Assembly (NCBI RefSeq): GCF_032854445.1
Contig: NC_088302.1
Coordinates: 14,069,338 to 14,133,337 of the forward strand
Direction of reading: 5' to 3'
Length of the DNA stretch: 64,000 nt
Source of the DNA: Liolophura sinensis
Taxonomy: Eukaryota > Mollusca > Polyplacophora > Chitonida > Chitonidae
Below are positions 1-11,406 of this stretch, piece by piece. How positions within the stretch are numbered: the stretch's first letter is position 1; each line of letters opens with the position of its first letter. Both the position numbers and the translations under genes were made by a program. The notes beneath the pieces were generated by a model. It ran no database searches. It was not told the origin of the DNA and saw only the letters and a program-made list of their open reading frames with translations.

Positions 1-1029
1 TTATTATTATTATGGTATATCTTTTCTTGCAAGCGAAGTCACGATCTTAAAACAGCCCAATGCTTATAGAACCTTGAACTGGGCGTCTTCCACAAAGAAG
101 GCTGCTTTTAAAGTACGGTGGGTGACAAACTGGTGACAAATATGACAAGTTAAAAAGAAAGTAACACGAAATTACAAAGTAAGATTCTTGAATAAACTAA
201 AAGAGTATCGAGGTTTCTCCATATCACGTGACTTTCCACGCCCATTGAATGTATTTATTCAGTGCCGTTGGAAAATTTTTCTAGCGTTGTGGATTAGGTA
301 TTATTACCATTGAAAATGGTTTCGTTACCTGTCTTGATTAACTGTTTAATAAGCAGACGTTCCATCAAGTGCATGCATGTACAAAAGATGCAAGCAAAAA
401 AAAAAACATCTGAAACTGAATGCTAGTTAAAGTTCAAATTTGTAAAGGACTGAGTTTTATCATAGTTTTCATGACTTTGATTAACACATACGTATGGGAT
501 ATTTTTTTCACCATCTACAGAGGAATGTTGCAGTCACTGAATGGACGTAATGTGGTTTGCAGTTTCAAAATTTAAATTCCTTCTGTCGTAAAGCAGATAC
601 GAAGAGAAGTCTTTAGAGTTCCCATGCCCGGTCAAAATCCATATCATTCAAGTGAAACTCCGTGAATTTCCTTGATACTTTAATATATAAAGGCCTGCGA
701 AGAGAGGAGCGCATCACGTAACCATAGGAACAAACATACATGGATATGAGCCTAGTTTGAAGCAGCTGATGTGTTGAAAGATGTTGTAATGGAGAATTTG
801 CAAAATTCACCAAAAAACCCCCTGCAAAATAATAAGAATGGATATGTTACCAAGTATTAGCAATGCGTGAGACACGCAATGTATGCTGGTAAATGAGGTA
901 AAAAGCGGGCCTAGCTAGTGAAAAACATACAACACGAACAGCTGCTACATGTGTGCTGAGCATGATGTTCCTTTCTATCAACGCATTTCTAATATTCACA
1001 GTTTTAAGCATGGTGATCTAGATTACAAT

Positions 1030-1122
1030 CTTAATGAATGATTTTGGCTTAACGTCAAATCAAAACTGCTTAAAACACTCGGTATTCCGAGGCGGCCACC
1101 CATCCAAGTGCTGAACGAGCTG
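1030..1122 (-). repeat. 5S-rRNA-derived repeat fragment
   Basis: Bases about 1075-1112 read in reverse as the 3' third of 5S rRNA. The stretch with GGTATTCC, AGGCGG and CACCCATCCAAGT is the complement of the conserved 5S segment with ACTTGGATGGGTGACCGCCTGGGAATACC. The rest of a 5S gene is missing and the match fades after about 1115, so this is not a working 5S gene. A 5S-headed SINE or a 5S pseudogene fragment fits best. Confidence 0.5.
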
Positions 1123-1244
1123 TACATCATCTCATATTGTGATTTGGTGCTTGGGAGTTGAGGGGGGGGGGTCGTCTTTGCTGCTAGTTTTTACACATAT
1201 CCATGAACAGTTGAACAGGGAAAAACACTACCTAAAGTAAACTG

Positions 1245-1345
1245 ACAAGGGGCCGTGTTTCACCGGTTACGTGTAACCATTCGCCAACTATTACACAGTC
1301 TTCACTGTTCTGGTTTTACTCTCAATGCTGTAGTCTAATATTTTT
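1245..1345 (+). repeat. Dispersed repeat R4, copy 1
   Basis: The segment reads roughly TTTCACCGGTTACGTGTAACC, then CCAACT, then CTGGTTTTACTCTC..TGCTGT. The same string order recurs near 7570-7685, 25308-25400, 40440-40575 and, partly, 62490-62545. No coding capacity or terminal repeats are visible. It is an unclassified interspersed repeat. Confidence 0.45.
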
Positions 1346-2487
1346 GTGGTGACAATCGTGGTTACGTGTACTTTCAAATGTATATTTAGAGACTTCTCTC
1401 CTGATATCAAATGACTGACATCCACAATGATCGGTTGATTAGTTTATGTTTATTTTACGCCACTCTCAAGAATTTTCCTTTCATACGATGACGGCTCGTT
1501 TTATGGTTAGAGGATACCGGATTATCCTGGGTAAACAACCAATTGTTGGCCAGTTCCCAAGGAACTTCCCCTCATGTGACATAATGACGTACGCTAAAAG
1601 ACATTGTTGGTCTTCAAAGATTGCACAAAAAGATCCAGGCGCACCATCAACCGTTTTTTATAAATAACCGAACTTATTATCTGTGAATGAAGACGGCACC
1701 CAGTGTCTCCTGCGACCAACACTTAATGCATGATTGATGATCTACATACATACATCCGGGCGATATGTCTTCCTATGATCATTGCTCTTTTCTTGTCTCT
1801 GACTTCCATTGATAGTATGCCCGGGGCTTCTATAACTGAGATAGTTTTCAATACTCGTGGAATCTTTTGGTAAATATCAAAACTTTTTGTAATTAGGTTT
1901 TGCATATATAAGCCCAACATATATCTTCTGCGAATCGTGATAGTGACTGTATTTTTACATGGTTGTCCTAACATTTGCCGAATCAGACAAATTTATCCTT
2001 ATTAAGTCCATGTTAGTTCTGGGAGTAATGCTCGTAGGCCATGGCTCAGTTTCATGAAGCATACTAAATTTTATATGTCCTTATCCAAGTGCACTTAAAA
2101 TCGACACACGTCGTCATGGTTGTTAAGGGCTGCTAAATAACTATTGTTCCCAATATAGGTTTGATTCTTCTGCATTTTTAAGTCTCCACAATGCCAATCT
2201 TATTTTTCATGCTTTGAAATTTATGACACCTTTTCCTGACAGGCTGAGTACACCATTGACATAAATAACCGATTCAGTCAATTTATTATCAGTGTACTGA
2301 AGACAGTTAACAGTGCCTCCTGAGATCCACACCTAATGAATAATTGATGGTGTTCTTTCGCCACATGGGCATTATGAGAGCCATAACACCTAATGAGATA
2401 CCGTTTTGGTGGGATAAGAGTAATAAACACAGAAATCCTAATTTCTTACATTTTTTACCTATGAATTTCAGCTTGGTATTCAACTTA

Positions 2488-2566
2488 ATTCTATTTATTT
2501 GATGGGTGTTTAAGCCGTACCGATACTCAGGGATATTTCACATATGCGGCAACGGGCTGGCATAAT
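2488..2566 (-). repeat. SINE-I fragment (3' part, reverse)
   Basis: A decayed copy of the 3' half of SINE-I: TATTTATTTGAT tail, GGTGTTTAAGCCGTAC, then GATATTTCACATATGCGGC. No target duplication can be seen. Confidence 0.5.
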
Positions 2567-3035
2567 TACATTCAATTTGAAATTTAGTAACGACAGCTTT
2601 GCTTCCATTTCCTTAACTGCAATTTTATCCTAAATTTCGGAGGCAACTGGTAACCCAGGAAATCAAACTGTGATTCATTATATACATGTACTCAATGTAA
2701 GAAGCATGAAGTCGCGCCTTTATGTATATGAAAGGATGCTTCGAATGAATCTCAAAAAGCCATTTACAGCCTGATGCTGCTTATTCCTACTCCAGTAAAT
2801 TTTCAACGGATGTCGCAGAACGACAATATTTTTTTATCTAAACTTTTTCTTCCATTTTTTATGTTACTTTTTCAATATTGTGTGAAATTGAATAAAAAAC
2901 TGTATGAAATCCTCTGAAGAAACCTTATGAACCCTATTTGGACAAAACAGGACAAAAGCAGCATAAATTCAAAGCAGAATTCGCTGTGATGTAAAGGTAT
3001 ATGTACTATATATTTGAGTAACATTTCCTGAAGTC

Positions 3036-3164
3036 AACCTGCGGATGGTCGTGGGTTTCCCCCGGGCTCTGCCCGGTTTCCTCCCACCATGATTCTGGCC
3101 GCAGTCGTATAAGTGAAATATTCTTGAGTACGGCGTAAAACACCAATCAAATAAATAAATAAAC
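3036..3164 (+). repeat. SINE-I, 5'-truncated, with 11-bp target duplication
   Basis: This copy holds the central and 3' parts of the SINE-I family: CCTGCGGATGGTCGTGGG, the GC-rich CCCGGGCTCTGCCCGG, GTATAAGTGAAATATTCTTG, GGCGTAAAACACCAATC and an (AAAT)n tail. It is flanked on both sides by TTCCTGAAGTC (3025-3035 and 3165-3175), a perfect target-site duplication. The tRNA-like head is absent, as in 5'-truncated retroposition. Confidence 0.8.
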
Positions 3165-3475
3165 TTCCTGAAGTCGGGAGACCTAGAATCAAAACTGGGT
3201 CTTGTCGTATTAAAGACCTGGTGCTTGTTGCTGCCTCGCTTGGCCCTGACAAGGTTAGAGCAAGGAGACAGGACTGGTTGGCTTGGCGTCAGTACATTAT
3301 GACAAGGTAGGGTGTCATGTCGGGTGTCTTTGGCACGATGCTTCAATGGCAGCATCACTTTGGCGGCATTGGCCCGCCCTGCCACAAGAAAACACAGCAT
3401 ATGTACACCCACCAAATGAATCTTTGTCGTCATATGACGAAAAAAACCATGCATACAATATTTCCAAAGCTATCG
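3165..3475 (+). repeat. SINE-II copy
   Basis: Related to the fuller copy at 5515-5850: GAAGTCGGGAGACCTAG, GTTGCTGCCTCGCTTGGCCCT, GGTGTCTTTGGC, CTTCAATGGCAGCA, GCCACAAGAAAACAC and a 3' end with GTCATATGACGAAAA. The open frames here are by-products of the repeat. Confidence 0.65.
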
Positions 3476-4722
3476 TCTTACATATCCCTGAAAATCAATC
3501 CCATCCATTTCCACTACCGCAAAAACACCATTTATGATGAACAATGAGTTTGGATGCTATCTTGACATTCAGGTTACCGTTTACACCGGATACCAATGAC
3601 CATAAAATTTATGTATCGGCAGGCCTACAGCAGGCATCGTCATAGATAGGCCACAACAGTTGCACTTGACTAAAATCTAATAAAGGGAGACAACTATGTA
3701 GACAGATTACATTTTAGGAATAGGGCTGCCTCCCTCTTTTATCTGGCGTGTCCACGAACACCTCTGAAACGCTCCTTCGCTTGTTTCTCAAGGTTTAAAC
3801 GTGGCGCTTTTTTGAGATCTTAGATGTTGTATTGGACTTTAAGTCTTTGAGCTAGACTTTGTCCCGTTGAATTTTTTTATGTAAGTGCTTAATAAATGTG
3901 ATAACACAGAATTTTTTTAATTACTTCTAGACCAATAACGTTTATAAATTGCACTTAATATCACTGCATTTTGAACTTAGATGTATTTCTGCTTAATCTT
4001 TAGTTCTAGGGGGGCCTTCGACTTGCTACTTTTTAAGCATTTACATGCACTGTCAGAACAAAATCCTAACTGACAATTTGCCAACTTTTACACTGTAGTC
4101 TGTGCTTCAGTTTCTACGTTTTGAATTTTTACTACTACAACTTTTTTCTATTAAAGTTATAGATATGTTAAGTGTTAATCTTATATTAAACGTATACAGC
4201 TGTACGTTTTGAAAAAGTGTTTGTAAGACTTTCCGATCATTCCCGACTCCACTAGCACATACACTTACTTACAAATAAAAGTCCACAATTATTCGTGATA
4301 TTTTTTAAGCTTTTTTTTCCCATGAGGGACAATTTTCTTCAAATATCTAGATCTGACTGACAGAGTTTAAACTAAACTACCGATAATTTGTTAGTTTGTT
4401 TCACGATAAGTATCACAGGCCTGGGGATTGTGTGGTAAGACTAAAGCACACATTAGATTACAGAGTTAGATAACAGACGAGTTAGATAATACGCGTACTG
4501 TAATATGCGGGTGTGAAATCGTTCACGGCCCGGACTGAAGGTCTTCTTGTCTTCGAAAAACATAGACATGCGCAGACGTTACAAGCCTCTCCCAACGGCT
4601 GATAGACTCGTATAGATCTGATATCACCACATCTATAACATACGCGTAATTAAGTGTGATTGATACAAGTATTGGCCTACCTATGTGTTTAAACTGTCAG
4701 TTGTACTATTTTGCGAAGAAAC

Positions 4723-4786
4723 ATGCACACTCTGATGAAAGCAGCTATTCTGATGTTGCTCTCCTATGGGGCATCATTGTGCGATG
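4723..4786 (+). CDS. Copy A exon 1: signal peptide
   Basis: This exon encodes a start Met and about 21 residues, MHTLMKAAILMLLSYGASLC, a typical secretory signal with a hydrophobic core. It ends in a strong donor (G|GTGAGT) in phase 1, which fits the phase-1 acceptor of the EGF exon at 6546. Joined, the protein runs ..[17 protein letters not shown], straight into the first EGF domain. The ATG is the first in its frame here, and later Met codons at residues 5 and 11 would shorten the signal. It does not resemble the signal exon of copy B. No domain of its own supports it, so the call rests on hydrophobicity, donor quality and phase. Confidence 0.6.
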
Positions 4787-4959
4787 GTGAGTTAATTTCT
4801 TTTGTATCAGTCAAATATTAATCGATTATTCATCAGCGGTCATCGATATCGAGTATTCAGAGGGGTAGTGGAAATACCCCTGCTGATATGAATTACCTAA
4901 TATGACTGAAATCATTTAATGTCTGCATGGGCCACATGGATCTTTCCCTTTTATAGACA

Positions 4960-5515
4960 TTAGCGAAATACACCCAATCTCTTTTTGTACAGGAATAAGA
5001 TTTTGATTTCCTTGCCTGAAAGGAAAATTTTCTCCACTCCGTGTTAAAACTAACCGGATCTTTGTTTTACCGTAATCTTGACAGAAAGAATCTTCCCGGC
5101 ATTCCATATGAGAAAAAAAAAAAGTATTTTCCCATTTTCCAAATTTACCCGCACTGAATATTTTCCTTTTTCCAAATTGTCAGAACTGAAACATTCCGGT
5201 ATACTTAATGGTACTGAATCTTTCTCTTTTCTCATCTTACTCATACTGAATCTGTCCCTTTACCTAAAACCCTCACACCGAATCCTTCCCCCATTTCCGA
5301 ACTTACATCTGAATCTTTCTCTTTACCCAACTTACTAAATTTGAATCTCTCCCTTCATCTAACTTGATACTGAACCTTTCACTTTACCCAACTTACTGGT
5401 AGTGAATCGTTTTCTTTATCCAACTTACTAGTACTGAATCTTTCCTTTTGCTCAATTTTTTCGATCTGCATATTTCCTTTCCTCAACTTACCCGAACTGA
5501 ATATTTTCCGTTAAC
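4960..5515. repeat. Degenerate tandem repeat in intron 1 of copy A
   Basis: A pyrimidine-rich array of loose ~30-bp units, each roughly ACTGAATCTTTCCCTTTACCCAACTT. It resumes for about one unit after the SINE-II insertion (about 5920-5960), so the SINE landed inside it. Confidence 0.6.
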
Positions 5516-5855
5516 TTCTTCGGTGACCTAATGGGTAGAGTGTCCACCTCGAAGTCAGGAGACCTGGGATCAAACCCCCATCGGATCTTACCAAAAAAGC
5601 TTTGAAAAAAGTATTTGTTGCTGCCTCACTTGGCCCTCTGCACTGATAGGCCCGGTGTCAGTACAATGTGACTGTGTAGGGTGTCATGCCCGGTGTCTTC
5701 GGCGTGATACTTCAGTGGCGGCAGCACTGTGGCGACACTGTGTAGTCGCCCTGCCACAAGAAGACACAATATATGCATGCACACCTAAATACTCGTCAAA
5801 CGACTGGAAATTACGACGAAAAATTACGATGCTAAACCCGAAGCATGCATGCATG
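5515..5855 (+). repeat. SINE-II, fullest copy with tRNA-like head
   Basis: The head is tRNA-like: GGTGACCTAATGGGTAGAG (A-box-like) and CCTGGGATCAAACCCC (B-box-like). The body carries CTGCCTCACTTGGCCCTCTG, GGCCCGGTGTCAGTAC, GGGTGTCATGCCCGGTGTC, CTTCAGTGGCGGCAGCACTG and GCCACAAGAAGACAC. The body ends near a CGTCAAACGACTGGAAATTACGAC tail segment. This is a tRNA-derived SINE family with several partial copies in the window. Confidence 0.7.
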
Positions 5856-5858
5856 CAT

Positions 5859-5922
<64 letters not shown>
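5859..5922. repeat. (CA)n(TA)n microsatellite
   Basis: A run of CA dinucleotides passes directly into a run of TA dinucleotides after the SINE-II copy. The short open frames over it are repeat artefacts. Confidence 0.95.
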
Positions 5923-5928
<6 letters not shown>

Positions 5929-6545
5929 ACCCATCTTCCATGTATTCAATCTTTCAATGCAGCTTCTATTTCACCTCATCTATCCGGTATATATTGTGTG
6001 TTGTTATTACTATTATATAATTACTGCATTATTGGATGCAAACTGCCCCTAGTGTAACAGTAATTACATCACATGATTCTGTTACACATGGGAGTCTACC
6101 TGATTGTAACCCGAACACTTATTAGTTACATAGTTAGGATACGGAAATATATGGTGTCCGTGATCCTCATATTGAGTGAGGCGTCAGCTGAGCCCTATAT
6201 GAGAATTATTGACACCATACATTTGCGTATGGTATCACTAAGTAACCATGTAAAATTTATCCCGCAAAGACCCACCAATTCAGTGCAGAAGACCAATGTA
6301 TAGGTGAATCACTTCAGCGATGTGACCGTTGTTAATTGCATTCACAATCTAACTAAGATAACCTACTTAGCAGACATTTGACTTAGCAGACACATTTCAC
6401 GTCATCTGCAGGATTCGAGAATATATCTGCACCCCCAACGTAACCGTTGCTGTCTAATGAAAATGAGTATTTTATCTGATGCGTGGTAATGTAGGATATA
6501 CGTGTACGGAGGATACAAGGACACGTTCATCTTCCCGTATTTCAG

Positions 6546-7263
6546 GTTACACCAGTACAGATAGAGTGGCGGACATTAATGATTGTTCTCCGAACCCTTG
6601 CAAGAATGGCGGGACGTGTACAGATGGTGTAAATAGTCACATGTGTTCGTGTATGGCCGGGTTTACGGGGCCAGATTGTGAGACGAACATTGATGACTGC
6701 TTTCCTGACGCGTGCAAACACGGAGGGACGTGTACTGATGGTGTAAACAATTACACGTGTTCGTGTGGTCGCAGATACACGGGTACTATCTGCAGTCAGG
6801 ACATTGATGATTGTTCTCCGAACCCTTGCAAGAATGGCGGGACGTGTACAGATGGGGTAAACAGTCACATGTGTTCCTGTATTGCCGGGTTTACGGGGCC
6901 AGTTGTGAGACGAACATTGATGACTGCTTTTCTGAGGCTTGCAAACACGGAGGGACGTGTACTGATGGTGTAAACAATTACACGTGTCGTGTGTCGCAGG
7001 ATTCACAGGTACTATCTGCAGTCAGGACATTGATGATTGTTCTCCGAACTCTTGCAAGAATGGCGGGACGTGTACAGATGGTGTAAACAGTCACATGTGT
7101 TCGTGTATGGCCGGGTTTACGGGGCCAGATTGTGAGACGAACATTGATGACTGCTTTCCTGACGCGTGCAAGCACGGAGGGAAGTGTACTGATGGTATCA
7201 GTGGTTTCAAGTGTGCCTTTCTAATGATTTTCGCGGAGATCGCTGTGAAAAGCGCGTGAGTGG
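6546..7263 (+). CDS. Copy A exon 2: EGF cluster with three local frameshifts
   Basis: This exon encodes six EGF-like domains of alternating type: [26 protein letters not shown] and [17 protein letters not shown]. Each has six cysteines and sits in an extracellular, calcium-binding-EGF-like context. The acceptor TTTCAG|GT and donor GG|GTGAGT give phases 1 and 2, matching copy B. Compared with B (39139-40051), single bases are missing near 6908 (CCAGTTGTG for CCAGATTGTG), 6984 (GTGTCGTG for GTGTTCGTG) and 7220 (GCCTTTCT for GCCTGTTCT). The three -1 changes sum to -3, so the exon starts and ends in the right frame but reads two wrong frames in its middle and late part. A further insertion/deletion pair near 6764-6772 turns VAGY into GRRY. 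Either the gene is decaying or these are assembly indels. The first three EGFs of copy B's exon have no counterpart here. Confidence 0.75.
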
Positions 7264-7569
7264 GTGAGTATAGGTGGTTAATATGTGAAGTCCCTAACTC
7301 CTTTATGTTGCAAGTTTCCAAGTTGCAAGTTTACCTTTTATATGCCGAAATGTGTTGATGGGAACACGTGATGAGAAATCCTAAAGAAACATTCAAAATA
7401 AGGGAATGGAAGATGTTACATGTGTATGGGTACTCTTATACACATGTCGTGAATCAGTAGGTGATCTTATGCAGTATCTTGTAATATCTCGTGAATCTCT
7501 CATTCTAGTCATTAGAAGGTAAGATATGGCTTCATTACTGCACGTCTTTTTACTAAATACTGCTTAATC

Positions 7570-7685
7570 TGCTCCACCAGTTATATTTTTACGTGTAACA
7601 CTTGCCGACTGAACCTGTCGTCCTCTGCTCTGGTTTTACTCTCTATACTGTTGTCTTTTATACCATATCCACAAGTACAACCTCA
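7570..7685 (+). repeat. Dispersed repeat R4, copy 2
   Basis: Shares ACGTGTAAC, GCCGACTGAACCTGTCGTCC, CTGGTTTTACTCTCTA and TGTTGTCTTTTAT with the copies near 1245, 25308 and 40440. The matching copy in B is at 40440-40575. Confidence 0.5.
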
Positions 7686-7964
7686 TGACGAATGCCTGTA
7701 GGAAGGACTCCTGTCAGATGTAATCAACACCTTAACCAACACTTGAAACAGAGTTAAATGGTATCACTTTTCATGGAGTTGGGCCATGAACACCTTGAAA
7801 ACATTAACATTAAGTGCAGTCACTCCCACTGACCTTCACAGTGTTAAATGTAATGAGTGTGGGGTTTGTCATATACAGGGTGAAGTGCCCCTCTTTCCGA
7901 TTCCCCTTATTTCTGAATAAATAACGGCATATACTTAAAATAACACACTCCAGATAATATGATG

Positions 7965-8135
7965 GTACAGGGTGGAAACTGGCCTAAACCGCCCCGCATG
8001 GCGCTCAGCACTGACAGGACTGCTTGACCCGTGTCCAGTTGACACAGTATACGTACACACACACCGAATGACTCCTTGTCGTCATTAGAAAAATTGTTAG
8101 GTGCGACGTAAAACATTAAGCATACATACATACGG
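7965..8135 (+). repeat. SINE-II 3' fragment in copy A
   Basis: Contains CCGCATGGCGCTCAGCACTGACAGG, CGTACACACACACCGAATGA, CCTTGTCGTCATTAGAAAAA and GCGACGTAAAACATTAAGCATACATACATAC. The copy at 42393-42556 in B is its duplicate. Confidence 0.5.
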
Positions 8136-9265
8136 AAGCGGAAATAACTGCATCCTCAGGTTATATAATAGCTCAAGCCTGATTGGTTACAACTGATCAC
8201 TTTGATTCGCTTCTGCTGTCTTTCAACTGCGATATTTCTGTTATGCAACATCACAAAATAATAACTTATGTGGTCTAGTCTTATCTTTTGTTTTAGGTAT
8301 GGGAGAAAATATTCAGTAAATAAGCACATACTATGGTTTTCGAAGATTTCAAAAAAGGCAAACATATATCAGATGATAAATCTGATAAAATGGCTTTAAC
8401 GTTTGAAGCCTCAGGCTCTCACTTTAGTTTATGACTACTTTTTTTGCAATCAAAAACTAAGATCTATCTTCTCAACATATTCTATTTTCATTAAATCCAG
8501 CTGCAAACCTGTAAATGAAGAATCCAACTCAGGGTTTCAGGCCATACGTTTACAAAACAAGTAAAATACATAATTAGCATCACAATCTCATAGGAATGCA
8601 TATAATTTCAACGAAAGTTTTTCATCTGGAAGTATAAGCACAGTCACAGTTTCCAACAATGTCGGAAAAACATATACATGTACGTGTATGTATAATTTCC
8701 GAAGTGTCAAATCCAGTAGGTTGTCCGCAACACCTCATGTTTAAACACTTGTGAACGACAGATAAAACACCAGATTTTTTGTCCTCCACTCTTCATTACA
8801 TAGGGCTGGGTCAGTAATTTACTGCCAGGTATAAAATCTTTCAATAACGTTCAAGAAGTGCAGCACGTCGCCAAGTAAATATAATAAAAAGACGTACAAC
8901 GTATAGCAAAGTAAAAGCAGAGCAGCGATGACAGTGTGATGGTTGGCAAATGGTCACAGGCAACCAGTGAAATCTTGTAAATTTACCTCAGTCACACTTT
9001 TATTCTAACTGTTCATTTTAATGCATAAATAGTATTAATTTACACGCCCTCTAGCACATTGGTTCAACCATAATTAGGTCCAAAAAAAAAAAGAACAAAT
9101 GCCGTGGTGTTAATGGAAATTTGTTAGACGTAACTGGTCTAGAATTACTCAAAATGCTGTTTCGTCATTACATTTAACATACAGTCACATTAAACCAATG
9201 CAAAGGGACCGTGACCGTGACTGCTGTGACTGGAATGACAGGTAACACATATCTTTCCTTTGTAG

Positions 9266-9435
9266 CCTAGACTGTGATTTTGAGCACGGCAATTGTGGGT
9301 ACACCCCAATTCCAGGCTCTGGGTTTCTCCATATGCAATGGGAGATCGGCCCTGTATTCAAGGAAGGTTGGACTGGAGGTTACACGATTTCAAAAGATGG
9401 ACCTAAAGCTGACCATACCCTCGGCACAAAAACAG
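9266..9435 (+). CDS. Copy A exon 3: MAM domain, part 1
   Basis: This exon opens the MAM domain, an extracellular adhesion module of about 160-170 residues. It reads GLDCDFEHGNCGYTP.., with the typical CxFE..xCGYT start, then W..GP..GWTGGYTISKDGP and DHTLGTKT, matching the family's GPxxDHTxGxG segment. Acceptor TTTGTAG|C and donor ACAG|GTATT give phases 2 and 1, fitting the neighbours. It holds the first two of the four MAM cysteines. Compared with B there are a few substitutions, such as FLHM for ILHI. An open frame starting at 9274 in another register is a shadow. Confidence 0.85.
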
Positions 9436-9850
9436 GTATTAATCCATGTAAAAGCCTTATTATGAGAAGAACGACATCGATGACATGCAGAAGTTAATTC
9501 AATGAAAATGATGCTTTTCAAATCGATATCAATACATCCAGCTGAGTGCAGTTGCACCATAACCAGCTGCACTCGCACCAAAACCAGTTCCTTCTGTTTA
9601 ATGAGTATCAGTAATGTACTTCAATGAAATCTTTTTAGGTTAGACTAAAACGTTTGAACTATTCATAAGAAGATGAAGTTCAACACCTTATACAATGTTG
9701 AACCAACATTATTACATTAACAAATCCATGTAAATGTTTTACAAACGACTTTATCTGTCATAAAGACTGGATTTATATGTAAGAATGAATTCCACATAAG
9801 CTCTGGCAGGTATGTATGGCAGGAAGCTGCACAACAAGTAAATTCCACTG

Positions 9851-10088
9851 GCTTAGCACAGTCTACATTCATTGGCTTAGCACAGTCTACATTCATTAGC
9901 TTAGCACAGTCTACATTCATTGGCTTAGCACAGTCTACATTCATTGGCTTAGCACAGTCTACATTCATTGGCTTAGCACAGTCTACATTCATTGGCTTAA
10001 CACAGTCTACATTCATTGGCTTAGCACAGTCTACATTCATTGGCTTAGCACAGTCTACATTCATTGGCTTAGCACAGTCTACATTCCT
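9851..10088. repeat. 24-bp minisatellite in MAM intron of copy A (10 units)
   Basis: Ten near-perfect units of GCTTAGCACAGTCTACATTCATTG. The same array at the equivalent place in copy B has five. Because 24 is divisible by three, the minus strand stays open as repeated MNVDCAKP, which is an artefact. Confidence 0.95.
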
Positions 10089-10561
10089 TTTTCAACCACT
10101 TTTCAGTCTGACAAGCCGACCAGCCGCTGGTACTACTTTCAGCTAAACTGTCTGATTGCGCTCGTGATTTCTCCAGAGTTTGGAGAGAACATTCTTTCGT
10201 TACATTTATTCGTGTGCTTCATGAATAAAACTGTATTTTGCGTCTACTTCGGACAAACCAAATACGCCCTTATAAAAGATAACGTCATTTGTGCATCATG
10301 TTACCAGAGAAATAGTTACCTTTTGCTTTTAAGTTGATTATAAGAATGGACACTATAGGCTGTGCACATTTTCTTATAAACGACTTTGCGGATACAGTTT
10401 TTTGTTTGTTTGTTTGTTTCTTTTCCAATGGACAGAAAACTGTTGCTGTTAATCTGTTAGTATTTACTCTGATATTTTTCAAGTTTAGATATAAACCAGT
10501 GTATCTATAGATATTGTTGTTTACCTTTCAATTTTATTAGTTTTACTCTCACCCTGTTCAG

Positions 10562-10827
10562 GTCACATGATGTATGCAAGGAGCGTGATCACTTCTCAAA
10601 ACATCGCCATGATAAAATCACCCGTGAAGACATTCCAGCTGTGTTACCTCAACTTTTTCTACCACATGGGATCGACAAGCTTAGGCTTCCTCAACGTCTC
10701 CATTGTGTCTCAAACTGGAAGAGAACTTCAGGGGAACACGGTTTTCTCCCTTTACGGATCTCAGGGCGCCACTTGGCAGAGGGCGAGGATATCAATTGAA
10801 CACGCAACGAGAGTTGTCCCTTACTTG
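10562..10827 (+). CDS. Copy A exon 4: MAM domain, part 2
   Basis: This exon encodes the middle of the MAM domain: GHMMYARSV, AMIKSPVKTFQLCYLNFFYHM, GSTSLGFLNV, LYGSQGATWQRARISI and RVVPYL. It matches family landmarks GHYMY, A.L.SP, C..F.YHM.G...G.L.V and the GxQG..W segment. It has the third conserved cysteine. Acceptor TTCAG|GT and donor TTG|GTACGC give phases 1 and 0. The open frame runs a few codons past the donor to a stop, so splicing is needed to finish the domain. Confidence 0.88.
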
Positions 10828-10934
10828 GTACGCTTTGATTAAGCCTACGATTTATGACTTTCCAGTCCATTTTACATCACTTGCCGGAATTCTGGAAAAA
10901 ATATGCAATTGCCTAGAGGAAGGAAACAGGTGTC

Positions 10935-11090
10935 AGTATCAAGTGACTGGGTGGGGTGTGTTCGACATGACACTTCAGTGGAGGCAGCACCTTTGCGGCA
11001 TTGAATCGCCCTGGCACACGAAGACACGCATATGTAGACACACCTAATGACACATCATATGAGTGAAGTTATTGCTAAGCACGACGTAAA
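10935..11090 (+). repeat. SINE-II fragment in copy A
   Basis: Holds GACACTTCAGTGGAGGCAGCA, GGCACACGAAGACACGCATA and GCACGACGTAAAAATCC from the SINE-II body and 3' end. The duplicate lies at 45225-45372 in B, so it inserted before the duplication. Confidence 0.6.
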
Positions 11091-11144
11091 AATCCAAGAA
11101 AAGATATATACATATTGGAAGTTGTATTTAGGAACAAAAGAAAT

Positions 11145-11395
11145 TTATTTATTTATTTATTTATTTGATTGGTGTTTTACGCTGTACTCAAAAATATTTC
11201 ATTTATACGACGGCGGCCAGCATTCTGGTGGGTGGAAACCAGGCAGAGCACGGGGGAAACCCACGACCTTCGTACGTACGACCGGAGAGGAAGCCAGCAT
11301 GATCTGGACTTGAACTCACAGCGGCCGCATTGGTGAGAGACTCCTGGGTCATTGCGCTGTGCTAGCGCGCTAACCAACTCAGCCACGCAGACCCC
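11145..11395 (-). repeat. SINE-I, full length with tRNA-like head and 11-bp target duplication
   Basis: Read on the minus strand, the head is tRNA-like: GTGGCTGAGTTGGTTAGCGC (A-box-like) and GTGAGTTCAAGTCCAGATCA (B-box-like). It is followed by the SINE-I body and an (AAAT)n tail. Perfect flanking repeats ACAAAAGAAAT at 11134-11144 and 11396-11406 mark the insertion. The same insertion with the same flanks sits at 45420-45682 in copy B. Confidence 0.88.
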
Positions 11396-11406
11396 ACAAA
11401 AGAAAT

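Larger units (their letters stand above)
1..4722. other. Non-coding 5' flank of copy A
   Basis: I see no convincing gene here. Open frames are short and lack recognisable domains or paired splice sites. The stretch contains a 5S-rRNA-like fragment, one copy of a dispersed repeat, and fragments of two SINE families, listed separately. The promoter of copy A should lie near the right end, but no clear TATA or initiator motif can be picked out. Confidence 0.5.
7264..9265 (+). other. Intron 2 of copy A
   Basis: The stretch is non-coding and aligns by eye to intron 2 of copy B outside B's private insert. It contains repeat R4 (7570-7685) and a SINE-II 3' fragment (7965-8135). The segment 8140-9265 matches 42556-43675 closely, with scattered substitutions and short indels. 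Confidence 0.6.

Noticed and set aside
2969-3454. A 161-codon minus-strand frame
   Set aside because: It spans SINE-I and SINE-II sequence, whose translations recur at other copies (for example FIYLFDWCFTPYS-type strings).
9717-10064. Protein of repeated MNVDCAKP on the minus strand
   Set aside because: Produced by a 24-bp intronic minisatellite that stays open because 24 is a multiple of three; no splice sites or conserved product.
11341-11395. tRNA gene on the minus strand
   Set aside because: The A- and B-box-like motifs belong to the SINE-I head; the sequence runs straight into the SINE body and does not fold as a full tRNA.
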